A stretch of DNA of 64,000 nt from an uncultured Collinsella sp. (GCA_900548365.1 URKM01000001.1:62001-126000); one strand, 5' to 3'. Counted from the first letter of the stretch, positions 1 through 8,819 are shown. A program made the numbers and translations. Notes: a model not told the origin generated them from the sequence alone.

Positions 1-63
1 GAAGATGATCTGAAGGGCTTGGCTGCGGGCAAGCGTGCGCCCGCGCTCAACTTTAAGACTCAC
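1..63 (-). CDS. nusB: NusB transcription antitermination factor (N-terminal fragment)
   Basis: Only the first 21 codons are inside the window; the gene continues past the left edge. A GTG start at 63 is preceded by a GGAG Shine-Dalgarno sequence six bases upstream. The start lies three bases past the stop of the Asp23-like gene, so the two are probably coupled. The visible peptide (RGRTLARSQALQIIF) matches the R-x-x-AR-x-x-x-Q-x-x-F pattern at the N terminus of NusB, which acts with NusA/NusE in rRNA antitermination. The efp - Asp23 - nusB order, common in Gram-positive bacteria, supports the call. The rest of the protein cannot be assessed. Confidence 0.75.
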   Translation of the reverse strand, partial: MSLKVERGRTLARSQALQIIF

Positions 64-66
64 GCA

Positions 67-426
67 TTACTCCTTGGGGAAAACAAGTCCGTCGATGCAG
101 ACATCGACCGCGCAGACCTCGACGCCCACCTGGGCATCGATGGCGCGGGACACCGCATCGCGGATGGATTCGGCAAGCTTCTTGAAGGGATAGCCAAAGA
201 AGACGGTGACGTGCACCGTGATGGACAGCTTATCGTCAACGACACTCGCCTCGACCGACGGCCCAGCAACGGGACCGCGAGCGGAAAACATGGAAACGAG
301 GTTGGTGGCGATGTCCTTGACGCCCACCGCGGCGACGCCGTCGATTTCCTCGACAGCGCGGGACACGATAGCGGACAGGACCTCGGGGGCAATCCCCATT
401 CCTGCGATCTTGATCTCTTCGGACAT
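67..426 (-). CDS. Asp23/Gls24 family envelope stress protein
   Basis: This 119-residue protein matches the Asp23/Gls24 (DUF322) family: an N-terminal ISxxVVxxIVxxAVxxIDGVAAVGV-like segment, then alternating hydrophobic strands and a conserved central run ending in the VTVFFGYPFKKLAESIRDAVSRAI region. Family members are small cytoplasmic or membrane-associated proteins linked to cell-envelope homeostasis; the biochemical activity is unknown. The start at 426 has an AAGGAGGAGACC ribosome-binding site. It lies between efp and nusB, with 30 bases to efp and effectively none to nusB. A second paralogue is found at 49199-49552. Confidence 0.85.
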   Translation of the reverse strand: MSEEIKIAGMGIAPEVLSAIVSRAVEEIDGVAAVGVKDIATNLVSMFSARGPVAGPSVEASVVDDKLSITVHVTVFFGYPFKKLAESIRDAVSRAIDAQVGVEVCAVDVCIDGLVFPKE

Positions 427-456
427 GGTCTCCTCCTTAGATCACGAGGTGAAACG

Positions 457-1020
457 CTAGGCGCGGGAAACGAATTCGCCCGTACGGGTGTCGACCTTGA
501 TGCTCTCGCCCTCGTTGAGATACATGGGGACCTGGACGACGGCACCGGTATCGATGGTCGCGGGCTTGTAAGCGCCCTGGACGGTATCGCCCTTCGCGCC
601 GGGAACGGTCTCGGTAACCTCGGCGATGATAAACATCGGCGGGTTCACGCCCATGAGCTCCTCCTCGGCGTACAGCAGCTGGCAGGTGTCGTTCTCGCGG
701 AGCCACTTGGCGTTGTCGCCGACGAAATCAGAGGGAACGGAGACCTGCTCATAGGTCTCGTTGTCCATGAAGATGTAGTCGACGCCGTCGTTGTAGAGGT
801 ACTGCATCTCCTTGGTGAACAGCTGGACGCTCTCGAACTTGGAGCCCGCGTTGCAGGTCTGCTCGACGACGCGGCCGGTCTTGATGTCCTTGGTCTTATA
901 GCGGACGAAGGCGCCGCCCTTGCCGGGCTTGACGTGCTGGAACTCGACGAGCGTGCACACCTTGTCCTTGATGCGCAGGCCCATGCCGTTCTTGAAGTCA
1001 GCGGTGGAGATAGATGCCAT
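457..1020 (-). CDS. efp: Elongation factor P
   Basis: This 187-residue protein has the full three-domain EF-P architecture. EF-P binds between the ribosomal P and E sites and stimulates peptide-bond formation at polyproline stretches. The domain I loop reads KPGKGGAF with Lys34 at the tip, the position that is modified in some bacteria. No epmA, epmB, earP or ymfI gene is seen in the window, so its modification state cannot be told. The C-terminal OB domain has the family pattern VPMYLNEGESIKVDTRTGEFVSR. An AAGG sequence sits seven bases before the ATG, and a possible promoter lies at 1055-1083. Downstream neighbours are Asp23 and nusB. Confidence 0.97.
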   Translation of the reverse strand: MASISTADFKNGMGLRIKDKVCTLVEFQHVKPGKGGAFVRYKTKDIKTGRVVEQTCNAGSKFESVQLFTKEMQYLYNDGVDYIFMDNETYEQVSVPSDFVGDNAKWLRENDTCQLLYAEEELMGVNPPMFIIAEVTETVPGAKGDTVQGAYKPATIDTGAVVQVPMYLNEGESIKVDTRTGEFVSRA

Positions 1021-1054
1021 TGGAATGCCTTTCTCTAAAGAAATGCCGATGAGC

Positions 1055-1083
1055 TTATAACTAAATCAGTATACAACAAGCAA
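1055..1083 (-). promoter_or_regulatory. Candidate promoter upstream of efp
   Basis: On the minus strand a TTGCTT hexamer (1078-1083) is separated by 17 bases from TTATAA (1055-1060). A competing -10-like TATACT sits inside the spacer. The 72-base AT-rich break between pepP and efp is the only such gap in this stretch, so an internal promoter here is plausible, but the hexamers are imperfect. Confidence 0.35.
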
Positions 1084-1154
1084 GCCCCGCCTCGAGAAGC
1101 GCACACACGATACGCACCTTGAAGCCGAGCTCGCAAGATGGAGACGAACCCGTC

Positions 1155-2285
1155 TTAGCAGTCGATAACCACGAGGTCATGAGGGGAACGGGTGAACGGA
1201 TCAAACCCGTCCTCGGTCACGACGCCGTAGTCCTCGAGGCGCACGCCGCCCACGCCGGGCAGGTAGACGCCGGGCTCAACGGTAACGACGGAACCCTCTT
1301 CAAGCACGTTGCTCTTGCGACCGAGGTTGGGCAGCTCGTGAATATCGATGCCCACGCCATGACCGAGGCCGTGGCCGTAGTACTCGCCGTAACCCGCATC
1401 CCCGATGATCTTCTGGGAGAGCAGGTGGACCTCGTGGCCGTCGACGCCCGCATGGATCGCGGCGGCGCACGCCTCATGGGTGCGGCGAACGAGGTCATAA
1501 AGCTCGAGCTGCTTATCGGAAGGCTGGCCGACGCAGACGGTGCGGGTCATGTCGCTGCGGTAATCTCGATACCCCGCGCCATAGTCCATCAAGACGAAAT
1601 CGCCCCGCTCCACGACGCGGTCGCTCGGGATCGCATGGGGATTGGCGGTGTTGGGGCCGGAGGCGACGATGGACGAGAACGCGAGCGAGTCTGCGCCGTT
1701 GTTGAACATGAAGGTCTCGAGTTCGGTGCGGATCTGCTTTTCGGTCATACCGGGCTGGATAAACGAGCACATGTGCTGGAACGCAGCATCGGTGATCGAT
1801 TGGGCATGCCGCATGAGCTCGAGCTCCTCGGCATCCTTCACCGCGCGCATACGCTGGATATCGCCATGCAGGAGAGGAAGACGGGCGCAGATGGATACGT
1901 CCTCGAGGCCGCGTTCGATGCCGCGGAAAAACGAGATCTGCATATCGTCCTCGACGGCGATGACGGAGCTATTCGTCTCCAGGGCGCGATCGGCGACCCA
2001 GCGCGTCATGGCGACCTCGTCCATATCGAGCTTCCAAGGATGGCCCTCGGGAAGGTTCTCGTTGAACGAGTTGAAGTAGCGAGAATCGGTATGGAGATAG
2101 CAGCGGTCCGCGCTGATGAATGCGACATGGGGGAACTCGTAGGTGTAATCGAATACGCCCATGGCCCCCGTCAGCCAGCGAAGATTCGCCTCGTCGCGAA
2201 CCACGACGGCATCGTAGCCGCGCTGCTCCATCATCGAGCGAACGCGCGCGATCCTTCCCGCAGGTCCATTCAACACATCAGCCAT
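1155..2285 (-). CDS. M24 family Xaa-Pro dipeptidase/aminopeptidase
   Basis: This 376-residue protein has a creatinase-like N-terminal domain (about 10-145) and a pita-bread metallopeptidase domain. All five metal ligands of the M24B family can be seen: Asp234 (MDYGA), Asp245 (RSDMTRT), the His of the GHGLGHGVG motif (about 305-312), Glu337 (VTVEPGVY) and Glu351 (RLEDYG). It should therefore be an active dimetal enzyme cleaving X-Pro bonds from short peptides. It lies between aroB and efp, a position where a PepQ/YqhT-like peptidase is often found in Gram-positive genomes. Peptidase versus dipeptidase specificity cannot be decided from sequence alone. Confidence 0.92.
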   Translation of the reverse strand: MADVLNGPAGRIARVRSMMEQRGYDAVVVRDEANLRWLTGAMGVFDYTYEFPHVAFISADRCYLHTDSRYFNSFNENLPEGHPWKLDMDEVAMTRWVADRALETNSSVIAVEDDMQISFFRGIERGLEDVSICARLPLLHGDIQRMRAVKDAEELELMRHAQSITDAAFQHMCSFIQPGMTEKQIRTELETFMFNNGADSLAFSSIVASGPNTANPHAIPSDRVVERGDFVLMDYGAGYRDYRSDMTRTVCVGQPSDKQLELYDLVRRTHEACAAAIHAGVDGHEVHLLSQKIIGDAGYGEYYGHGLGHGVGIDIHELPNLGRKSNVLEEGSVVTVEPGVYLPGVGGVRLEDYGVVTEDGFDPFTRSPHDLVVIDC

Positions 2286-2350
2286 ATCCTCTTCCTTTCC
2301 ACGTGAACGTGCGTTTCGACGTTGATTCTACCCCTACCGCGGACGGAGCG

Positions 2351-3457
2351 TTACTCGGAGTCGTCTGCCAGCTCGGCACGCGAGGCGAGATAGGCGCGCG
2401 TGTGGCGCTCGAGCACCTCTTCATCGACGACCGAGAGGCGGACGGTACCGGGATGCCGGGGCAGGGAGAACATCAGCCGGTTCGAGCGCTTGAAGCGCGT
2501 CTCCTTGAGCGCCTCGATGAAGCGCTCGCAGTCCAATGTGAAGGGAACCTCCTCGATACCGGCCTCGACCAGCAGGTCATCGAGAGCGAACACGTCGTCC
2601 ACGTCGAACGAGGTGACATCGTGAGCGAGACGGGCCTCGAACCGCATTCCCTCGGCGAGCAGGGCGTATGCGGGAACGGCATCGCCCAGGCATCGACGCA
2701 ATGCGCGCGCCGTGGTCCTGCCGAACTGCAAGGCGTTGCGCGCAGAGGGGTTCGCAGAGGTGAGCACGCGCACGCGAGCGGATTGCGCCATGCCGAGGGC
2801 ATCGTATAGCGGGACCTCGTCCCCGTCGACGACGCCCGGGAGCACGGATTGGATGCGCTCCCACTGCCTGCGGCTATCGATGAGGGCGGAGACGATCATC
2901 TCGGCGTACCCAAGGAGCAAGCCGTCCCGCGGGGAATCGGCGAGCAGCGACGGATCGCATACGACGAGCGCCGCACGGGGGTCGACCGATACCATCTCGC
3001 GGGAGGTAGCGGTATCGAGCGCCGGGACCGATGTGGCGACGGTGACCATGGCGTCGAGCGTGGCGGGAATGAACACATAGGGCGTCTCGCCGCACCAGGA
3101 GTGCGCGCAGTATGCCACGAGCGAGCAAACCTCGGCGCCGCCGAAAGCCACGACCAAGTCGTCCGCGGTGACCCCGCAGCGATCGAGTGCCTCGAACAGC
3201 TGCAGCGCGTAGGCGAGCGTGGAAACGTGCTCCCCCGCGGGAAGCGAAAGGTCCTCGACGGTGAACCCGGCATCGATGAGCGCGCGAGAAACCTCGAGCC
3301 CATGGGAGACGGCCAAAGACGCATCGGTGACGATCACGGCGCGCTTAGGGGTTGCCACGACAGAGGACACCATGCGGGAGAGCTCCTCCAACGCTCCGAC
3401 GCCCATGCGGAAATCGGTGCTACGGGACCCGAAGTTGACCAATTGACGACGTATCAC
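2351..3457 (-). CDS. aroB: 3-dehydroquinate synthase-like protein with degenerate active site
   Basis: This 368-residue protein aligns along its length with 3-dehydroquinate synthase (AroB), the shikimate-pathway enzyme that needs NAD and zinc. The Leu/Ile-Pro-Ala/Thr-Thr-Leu region and an AlaGlu at 185-186 in the position of the zinc-ligand Glu are recognisable. Key motifs are lost, however. The canonical SSVGGKTGVN segment is replaced around 140-155, the NFGHTFGHA zinc motif reads QFGRTTARA (244-252), the HGEAV motif reads YALLAEG (264-270), and the lysine after AE(V/M)I is missing. Its GTG start overlaps the aroK stop (GTGA), so it is translationally coupled to aroK. It may be a non-catalytic or repurposed homologue; a search for a second aroB in the genome would be telling. 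Confidence 0.7.
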   Translation of the reverse strand: MIRRQLVNFGSRSTDFRMGVGALEELSRMVSSVVATPKRAVIVTDASLAVSHGLEVSRALIDAGFTVEDLSLPAGEHVSTLAYALQLFEALDRCGVTADDLVVAFGGAEVCSLVAYCAHSWCGETPYVFIPATLDAMVTVATSVPALDTATSREMVSVDPRAALVVCDPSLLADSPRDGLLLGYAEMIVSALIDSRRQWERIQSVLPGVVDGDEVPLYDALGMAQSARVRVLTSANPSARNALQFGRTTARALRRCLGDAVPAYALLAEGMRFEARLAHDVTSFDVDDVFALDDLLVEAGIEEVPFTLDCERFIEALKETRFKRSNRLMFSLPRHPGTVRLSVVDEEVLERHTRAYLASRAELADDSE

Positions 3458-3987
3458 AGCAAACCACGCTCCAAGAGTAGCTCGGCAACGGAATAGGAGA
3501 CATCGAGGAAGCCCTTACCTCGAATATCGACGCTGAAATCTGCGGCCCGGCGATACAGGGGGCGCCGATGCTCGATCAATCGAGCCGCATGCTCGGCAGA
3601 CCTGAAATCGGGACGGGTATCGCTGCGCCTTATCTGCCGCAGGGAATCGTCGATATCGCCGTCCAGGTAGACGCAATAGCCCATCTCGCGCATCAAATCA
3701 ATGTTGCGCGGAGTCTCGACGATGCCGCCGCCGCAGCTTACCAGAAGGCTGCGCTCGGATCCGAGCGACTCCAGGGCGCGCGTCTCGAGCACGCGGAACC
3801 CCGGTTCGCCCAGGGTGGAGAAGATTTCGGTTACGCTCATCCCCTGCTGGCGCTCGACCATACGGTCGGTATCGACGAAGCGCCGATGAAACATCGTTCC
3901 CAGGTTTCTCGCCAACGTGGACTTACCGGCTCCCAAGAATCCGATGAAGAAGATATGGTCGCAGCCGCGCTTTTCGATTCGCTCCAT
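3454..3987 (-). CDS. aroK: Shikimate kinase
   Basis: This protein has 177 residues from the ATG at 3987, chosen because it overlaps the YqeG stop as TGATG; the frame stays open 24 bases further upstream. Shikimate kinase phosphorylates the 3-hydroxyl of shikimate. The Walker A P-loop GFLGAGKS (16-23), the DxD pair Asp39/Asp41, the GxSxxEIFxxxGExxFRxxE substrate-binding stretch and the CGGG motif are all intact, as is a lid segment with DTRPDF. Unlike its neighbour aroB, it looks fully functional. It is stacked in the alaS-ruvX-mltG-yqeG-aroK-aroB-pepP run. Confidence 0.93.
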   Translation of the reverse strand: MERIEKRGCDHIFFIGFLGAGKSTLARNLGTMFHRRFVDTDRMVERQQGMSVTEIFSTLGEPGFRVLETRALESLGSERSLLVSCGGGIVETPRNIDLMREMGYCVYLDGDIDDSLRQIRRSDTRPDFRSAEHAARLIEHRRPLYRRAADFSVDIRGKGFLDVSYSVAELLLERGLL

Positions 3988-4496
3988 CAGCGGACCGCCT
4001 CGTCCTCGCACGGAAGGTCCGCCAGGGCCCTCCGCTCAAAGATGCGAAAGATATGCGTATACCACATGTCGACGTGCGTCTGGGGTTTTACCAAGATGCT
4101 GTCGATGCCCGCGAAGTTCGCCGCCCAAACATCCGTATACAGCTGGTCGCCGATCAAGACTGCCTGGTCCCTACGGACGCCGAGCTTGCGGCAGCCGACG
4201 CGCAGGGCGAACGGAAGGGGCTTGCAGGCGAACGAGATCCAGTCCATCGAAAGCTCGGCAGCGGACCGAGCGACCTCGCTGTGGTGCCAGTTATTGGAAA
4301 CCATGCACATGCTGAAACCGAGCGCGCGAGCCCGTTGGAGCCAACGGGCAACGTCGTTTGGAGCGGTACGGCGATCGCGGGGCACGAGGGTGTTATCCCG
4401 GTCGACCAAAATGGCGACCTTGCCTTGAGCCTTCAACTCGTCCAAATCGATCGAGCACACCGAAGACACGTATCTACGAGGTGAAAGCAGGCGCAT
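3987..4496 (-). CDS. YqeG family HAD-type phosphatase
   Basis: This 169-residue HAD subclass IIIA protein has motif I as DRDNTL (around residue 33), a VSNN motif II, a KP(L)PFALR lysine motif and a GDQLYTD motif III, as in YqeG of Firmicutes. The physiological substrate of YqeG is not well defined, although the family is related to mitochondrial phosphatidylglycerophosphate phosphatases. Its ATG overlaps the stop of mltG (TAATG) and its own stop overlaps the start of aroK (TGATG), so the three genes are probably translationally coupled. In Firmicutes yqeG usually sits next to aroE or ribosome-assembly genes, so the shikimate neighbourhood fits. Confidence 0.9.
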   Translation of the reverse strand: MRLLSPRRYVSSVCSIDLDELKAQGKVAILVDRDNTLVPRDRRTAPNDVARWLQRARALGFSMCMVSNNWHHSEVARSAAELSMDWISFACKPLPFALRVGCRKLGVRRDQAVLIGDQLYTDVWAANFAGIDSILVKPQTHVDMWYTHIFRIFERRALADLPCEDEAVR

Positions 4497-5737
4497 TACG
4501 AGGCCGCCCCGTAGGCTTCGCGGTCCTTTAGGAACTGGTTGTAGTCGCTGCTGAAGCTATGGGTGCCATCCATGGCTGAAGATGCGACGTAATACAGGTA
4601 GTCGGTATCGGCCGGATGGAGCGCCGCCTCGATGGAGGACACGCTCGGCGAGCAGATGGGACCCGGGGTCAGGCCCAGGTTCTTGTAGACGTTATAAGGC
4701 GAATCGATCTCCAGGTCGGCATAAGTCACCGCCTGGTTGCCCCCGCCGCGCGCGTAGACGATGGCGGCATCGATCTGAAGCGGCATATCGATGGCAAGGC
4801 GGTTGTAGATCACGCTTGCCACCAGCGGGCGCTCGTCGGCGACGGCGGTCTCGCGTTCGATAAGCGAAGCCATGGAGACGATCTGCTGGAGGTCCAGACC
4901 GGTGCCCCCTTCATCGAGCCCGAGGTCTGCGGTCTCCTTCTCGAACTGATCGAGGAGAGCCCGGATAACATCGTCGACGCTCGGATCCTGCCCGAGGGTA
5001 TAGGTCTTGGGATACAGGAAACCCTCGAGCGAATCGTTGTAGGCGCCCTCGAGGAAGGGGTAGTCATCGACGTAATTCGAGGCTTTCGCCTGCGCGATGA
5101 ACTCGTCGGCCGGTATACCGTACACAGCCTCCACGTTCGCGGCCGTCTGGGCAAGCGTCAGCCCCTCCTGGACCACGAGTTTAGTGCCCTCCACGTTCGG
5201 GCCGTCGACGAGCTGGCGCACGACGTCTTCAGGATCTTGCCCGGTATACAGGAGATAGTCACCGGGCTTGATGGAGAGCGCGGCATCGAGCTTGTTCACC
5301 GCGGCATAATAATCCTTAGGATTGTCGATAACCCGGGCATCGGAGAGCAGCGAGGCGATGGTGTCGCCCGAGGCCCCCTCGGGAATGGTGACCGAGACCT
5401 CCACGCCGGCCTCAACGGGTTCGCGATGCGAAGGCAGCAAGCTGCTCGCAGCAGGAAGGACGACGAAAACGACCAGCGAGACGACGGCTGCCAAGGCGAT
5501 CAGCACGAGAACCGCCGCCATCGGCGATGGACCCTCGCGACGCGCAACGGGCTTGCGAGAAGCGGAACGACCGGCAACGCGACCGGTGGGGACGGCATTT
5601 CGCCGGACTGCGGAGCCGCTATACGGGGATCCCCCCCTGCGGGGCACAGGCCGGTTACCCGGAGATTCTTTAAAGCGCTTGCCAGCGGGCCGAGAAGCCC
5701 GAGCGCGATCGGGAGCGGGGCGTTGTCCGTTATTCAC
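4496..5737 (-). CDS. mltG: Endolytic murein transglycosylase MltG (YceG-like)
   Basis: MltG cleaves nascent glycan strands and helps to set peptidoglycan chain length. The protein has a basic, Pro/Arg-rich cytoplasmic N terminus, one transmembrane helix (about residues 74-97), a LysM-like region and the YceG catalytic domain, with the signature ASLIERET (catalytic Glu), IYNRL, and the YNVY-GLTPGPI-SP-SIxAAxHP run. I chose the GTG at 5737 because it has AAGGA five bases upstream; an ATG at 5761 (421 aa) lacks a good ribosome-binding site. With the GTG start the overlap with the ruvX stop is eight bases. Confidence 0.93.
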   Translation of the reverse strand: MNNGQRPAPDRARASRPAGKRFKESPGNRPVPRRGGSPYSGSAVRRNAVPTGRVAGRSASRKPVARREGPSPMAAVLVLIALAAVVSLVVFVVLPAASSLLPSHREPVEAGVEVSVTIPEGASGDTIASLLSDARVIDNPKDYYAAVNKLDAALSIKPGDYLLYTGQDPEDVVRQLVDGPNVEGTKLVVQEGLTLAQTAANVEAVYGIPADEFIAQAKASNYVDDYPFLEGAYNDSLEGFLYPKTYTLGQDPSVDDVIRALLDQFEKETADLGLDEGGTGLDLQQIVSMASLIERETAVADERPLVASVIYNRLAIDMPLQIDAAIVYARGGGNQAVTYADLEIDSPYNVYKNLGLTPGPICSPSVSSIEAALHPADTDYLYYVASSAMDGTHSFSSDYNQFLKDREAYGAAS

Positions 5738-6158
5738 CGGCGTCCTTTCCGTCGAAGCCATCAAGCCAGGCCTGCAAGAAGAGCGAGGCGGCCACCATGT
5801 CGACCTTGCCGCGCATCTGCTTCTCGGAAAGACCCTGTTCGCGCAGGATGCGCTTCGCTTCCCGAGAGCTCATCCGCTCGTCGACGAAATGCAGCGGCAG
5901 GCCGAGGGAACGAGACACCCCGAGCGCCACCTCCTTGACGCGTTCGGCCTGCGGCCCCTCCTCGCCCGCCAGCGTACGAGGAAGCCCGCACACGAGGATG
6001 TCGGGCTCATGGTCCTCGACGAGCATGCGAAAGGGACGAGACAGCGCGACCACATCTTGAGCGGGCATCACCTTGAGGGGCATCGCCACCCGACCGGTAC
6101 GATCGGAGATGGCGATGCCGATACGCGTTTCACCTATGTCGAGCGCAAGGGCGACCAC
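5730..6158 (-). CDS. ruvX: Putative pre-16S rRNA nuclease / Holliday junction resolvase-like (YqgF)
   Basis: This 142-residue RNase H-fold protein begins LALDIGETRIGIA (motif I with the catalytic Asp). It also has the LVCGLPRTLAGEEGPQA strand, the FVDERMSS motif and the conserved KVDMVAASLFLQAWLD C terminus with its catalytic Asp. In E. coli YqgF processes the 5' end of 16S rRNA. The GTG start is six bases downstream of the alaS stop, and the alaS-ruvX-mltG order is widespread in Gram-positive bacteria. Confidence 0.94.
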   Translation of the reverse strand: MVALALDIGETRIGIAISDRTGRVAMPLKVMPAQDVVALSRPFRMLVEDHEPDILVCGLPRTLAGEEGPQAERVKEVALGVSRSLGLPLHFVDERMSSREAKRILREQGLSEKQMRGKVDMVAASLFLQAWLDGFDGKDAGE

Positions 6159-6164
6159 GATAGG

Positions 6165-8819
6165 CTACCCCAGGATGAACGAGGAGGCAGCAGACAGGGC
6201 ATCGGAGATGCCGCCGGCATTCTTGCCGCCCGCCTGGGCCATCGCCGGCCTACCGCCGCCGCGACCATCGATCTTGGGGGCGATCTCCTTGATCACGTTC
6301 CCCGCGTGGAAACCCGCCGACGCGGCATCATCGGTCGCCGCGGCGAGCAGCGCAGGGGTGCCCTTCTCGGTTACGGTGGCAAGGACGCACGCGACGGGCC
6401 CGTTCACCTTCTGGCGAACGGTATCCCACACGTTGCGCAGGTCGGAAGCCTCAAGCCCGGAGAGCTCGGCCAGCACCAGCTTGTAAGACCCTGCATCGAT
6501 CGCGTTATCGATGGCTGAGCCGATCGCATCCGAGCTGCCGCCCGTCAGAGCCGCCTTGAGCTTCTGGTTGGCCTCGCGCAGATCGGTCTGCAGGCCGGCG
6601 ATGCGGCCAGGCACCTCGTCGATGCGGCACTTGAGCGATGCCGCCGCCTGCTCCGCGATAGCGGCGCGACCCTCGAGCCACTCGACGGCGCCCGTGCTGG
6701 TCACGGCCTCGATGCGGCGGATGTTGGAGCCGGTCGAGGATTCGGAGACGATTTTGAACAGGCCGAGCTCGGCGGTGTTGGCGACATGCGTTCCGCCGCA
6801 GAGCTCGCGCGAGAAGGGCTGCTCCTCCTCGCCGACCGACACGACGCGGACGACGTCGCCGTACTTCTCGCCGAACAGCGCCACGGCGCCGGAAGCCTTG
6901 GCCTCCTCGATGCCCATGACGCGGGTCACGACGGGCTTAGCAGCGAGAATCTCGCGGTTGACCAGGCGCTCGACAGCCTTGATCTGATCGGAGCTCAGAG
7001 CCTCGAAATGCGTGAAATCGAAACGAAGGTAGTCATGAGCGACGAGCGACCCCGCCTGGTTGACATGGTCGCCGAGGACCTCCTTGAGCGCGGCATCCAG
7101 CAGGTGCGTCGCCGTATGGTTGCGGCGAACGAGCGCGCGGCGATCGAGGTCGTAGCCGGCGAAGACGGAATCGCCCTCGGAGAGCGTGCCAGCAAGACGG
7201 CCCTCATGAACGTAGAGCCCGCCCTTGGAAACGGTATCCGCGACGATGACCTGCCCGCCATCGGCATCGATGAGGCCGCGGTCGCCCGCCTGGCCGCCCA
7301 TCTCGGCGTAGAACGGCGTGCGGTCGAGCACGACCTGCACATCGCAAGCGCCTTCGGCGGTCTTGACGCGCTCGCCGTTCACCACGATGGCGAGAACGCG
7401 AGCGCCCTCGACGCTCTCATGGTCGTACCCGAGGAACTCGGTCGCGGGAAGCTCATCGGAAAGCTCGGTCCACACATCGTTGAAGGAGCCCCAGGCATCG
7501 CCCTTGGCTGCGGCACGGGCGCGGGCCTTCTGCTCGGCCATCTCGGCGTTGAAGCCGTCGATATCGACTGCATGTCCGGCGCCCTCGGCGATCTCGACCG
7601 TAAGGTCGATGGGGAAACCGAAGGTGTCGTGCAGCATGAACGCGGCCCTGCCGGGAAGCGCCTCGCCGTCGGCAAGTGCCCCGAGCTGCTCGTCAAGATA
7701 GACGCGACCGTTGTTGAGCGTGGTGGAGAAGCGCTCCTCCTCCGCGTTCACGATGCCCTTGACGAGGTTGGCGTTCTCGATGAGGTTGGGATACGCCTCG
7801 CCCATGACGTCGTTGACGGCATCGATGAAGCGGCCCAGGAAGGCGTCCTCGATACCGAGCAGGCGTCCGTGGAACACGGCGCGGCGCAGCAGGCGGCGCA
7901 GGACGTAGCCGCGGCCCTCGTTGCCGGGAAGGACGCCGTCGGAGATGAGGAAGTTCACGGAACGGGCGTGGTCGGCGATGATGCGAAGCGAACGGGAGGC
8001 TCCGGTGTAGTCGTTGTCGACATAGGTCTTACCGGAGATGTCCTCGCCGAGCTTGATGAGGCTCTGCATGACGTCGCCGTCGAAGAAGGAGCTCTTGTGC
8101 TGCATAATGGCCGCCATGCGCTCCAGGCCCATGCCGGTATCGAGATTGCGATGGGGAAGCTCGGGCATCGAGCCGTCCTCCTGGCGATCGAACTGCGTGA
8201 AGACGAGGTTCCAGAACTCCAGGAAGCGATCGCAGTCGCAGCCGGGCGCGCAATCCTCACAGCCGCAGCCCACCTCCTCGCCGAGGTCGAAATAGATCTC
8301 GGAGCAAGGTCCGCAGGGGCCGGTGGGACCGGCGGCCCAGAAGTTGTCGTCCTCGCCGAGACGGGTGATATGGTCCTCGGCGACGCCCAGGGCGCGCCAG
8401 ACGTCGTAGGTCTCGTCGTCATCGGTGAAGACCGTGAAATGCAGACGATCCTTGGGGAGCTTGAACACCTCGGTGATGAGCTCGTAGGCCCAGGCGCACG
8501 CCTGCTCCTTGGTGACGCCGCCGAACGCGAAGTTGCCGAGCATCTCGAAGAAGGACGCATGGCGGCCGTCGGCGCCGATGATGTCGATATCGTTGGTGCG
8601 CACGCACTTCTGGCAGGAGCAGGCGCCGATCTCCTTCATCGTCTTCTTGCCCTGGTAATACTCCTTGAACTGGTTCATGCCGGCGTTGGCGAGCAGCAGC
8701 GAGGGGTCGTCGGGGACAAGGGACGAGGATGGGTACAGCTTGTTGCCGCGCTCCTCGAAAAACTTGAGATAGGCCGAGCGAATCTCGGCGGTAGTCATAG
8801 TCGGGTAATCAGCAGTCAT
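6165..8819 (-). CDS. alaS: Alanyl-tRNA synthetase
   Basis: The protein has 884 residues, the normal full length. The class II catalytic core (1 to about 260) carries the motif with SFFEMLGNFAFGG, followed by the tRNA-recognition domain. The editing domain has the zinc-binding RNHTATHLLDAAL (HxxxH) and CGGTH motifs, and a C-Ala domain contains the glycine-rich DGRGGGRPAMAQAGG segment. A Cys-rich stretch (about 185-205, CGCEDCAPGCDC) lies in the catalytic domain. It is the first gene of the long minus-strand run leading to nusB, with a clear -10 element in its 5' gap. Confidence 0.98.
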   Translation of the reverse strand: MTADYPTMTTAEIRSAYLKFFEERGNKLYPSSSLVPDDPSLLLANAGMNQFKEYYQGKKTMKEIGACSCQKCVRTNDIDIIGADGRHASFFEMLGNFAFGGVTKEQACAWAYELITEVFKLPKDRLHFTVFTDDDETYDVWRALGVAEDHITRLGEDDNFWAAGPTGPCGPCSEIYFDLGEEVGCGCEDCAPGCDCDRFLEFWNLVFTQFDRQEDGSMPELPHRNLDTGMGLERMAAIMQHKSSFFDGDVMQSLIKLGEDISGKTYVDNDYTGASRSLRIIADHARSVNFLISDGVLPGNEGRGYVLRRLLRRAVFHGRLLGIEDAFLGRFIDAVNDVMGEAYPNLIENANLVKGIVNAEEERFSTTLNNGRVYLDEQLGALADGEALPGRAAFMLHDTFGFPIDLTVEIAEGAGHAVDIDGFNAEMAEQKARARAAAKGDAWGSFNDVWTELSDELPATEFLGYDHESVEGARVLAIVVNGERVKTAEGACDVQVVLDRTPFYAEMGGQAGDRGLIDADGGQVIVADTVSKGGLYVHEGRLAGTLSEGDSVFAGYDLDRRALVRRNHTATHLLDAALKEVLGDHVNQAGSLVAHDYLRFDFTHFEALSSDQIKAVERLVNREILAAKPVVTRVMGIEEAKASGAVALFGEKYGDVVRVVSVGEEEQPFSRELCGGTHVANTAELGLFKIVSESSTGSNIRRIEAVTSTGAVEWLEGRAAIAEQAAASLKCRIDEVPGRIAGLQTDLREANQKLKAALTGGSSDAIGSAIDNAIDAGSYKLVLAELSGLEASDLRNVWDTVRQKVNGPVACVLATVTEKGTPALLAAATDDAASAGFHAGNVIKEIAPKIDGRGGGRPAMAQAGGKNAGGISDALSAASSFILG

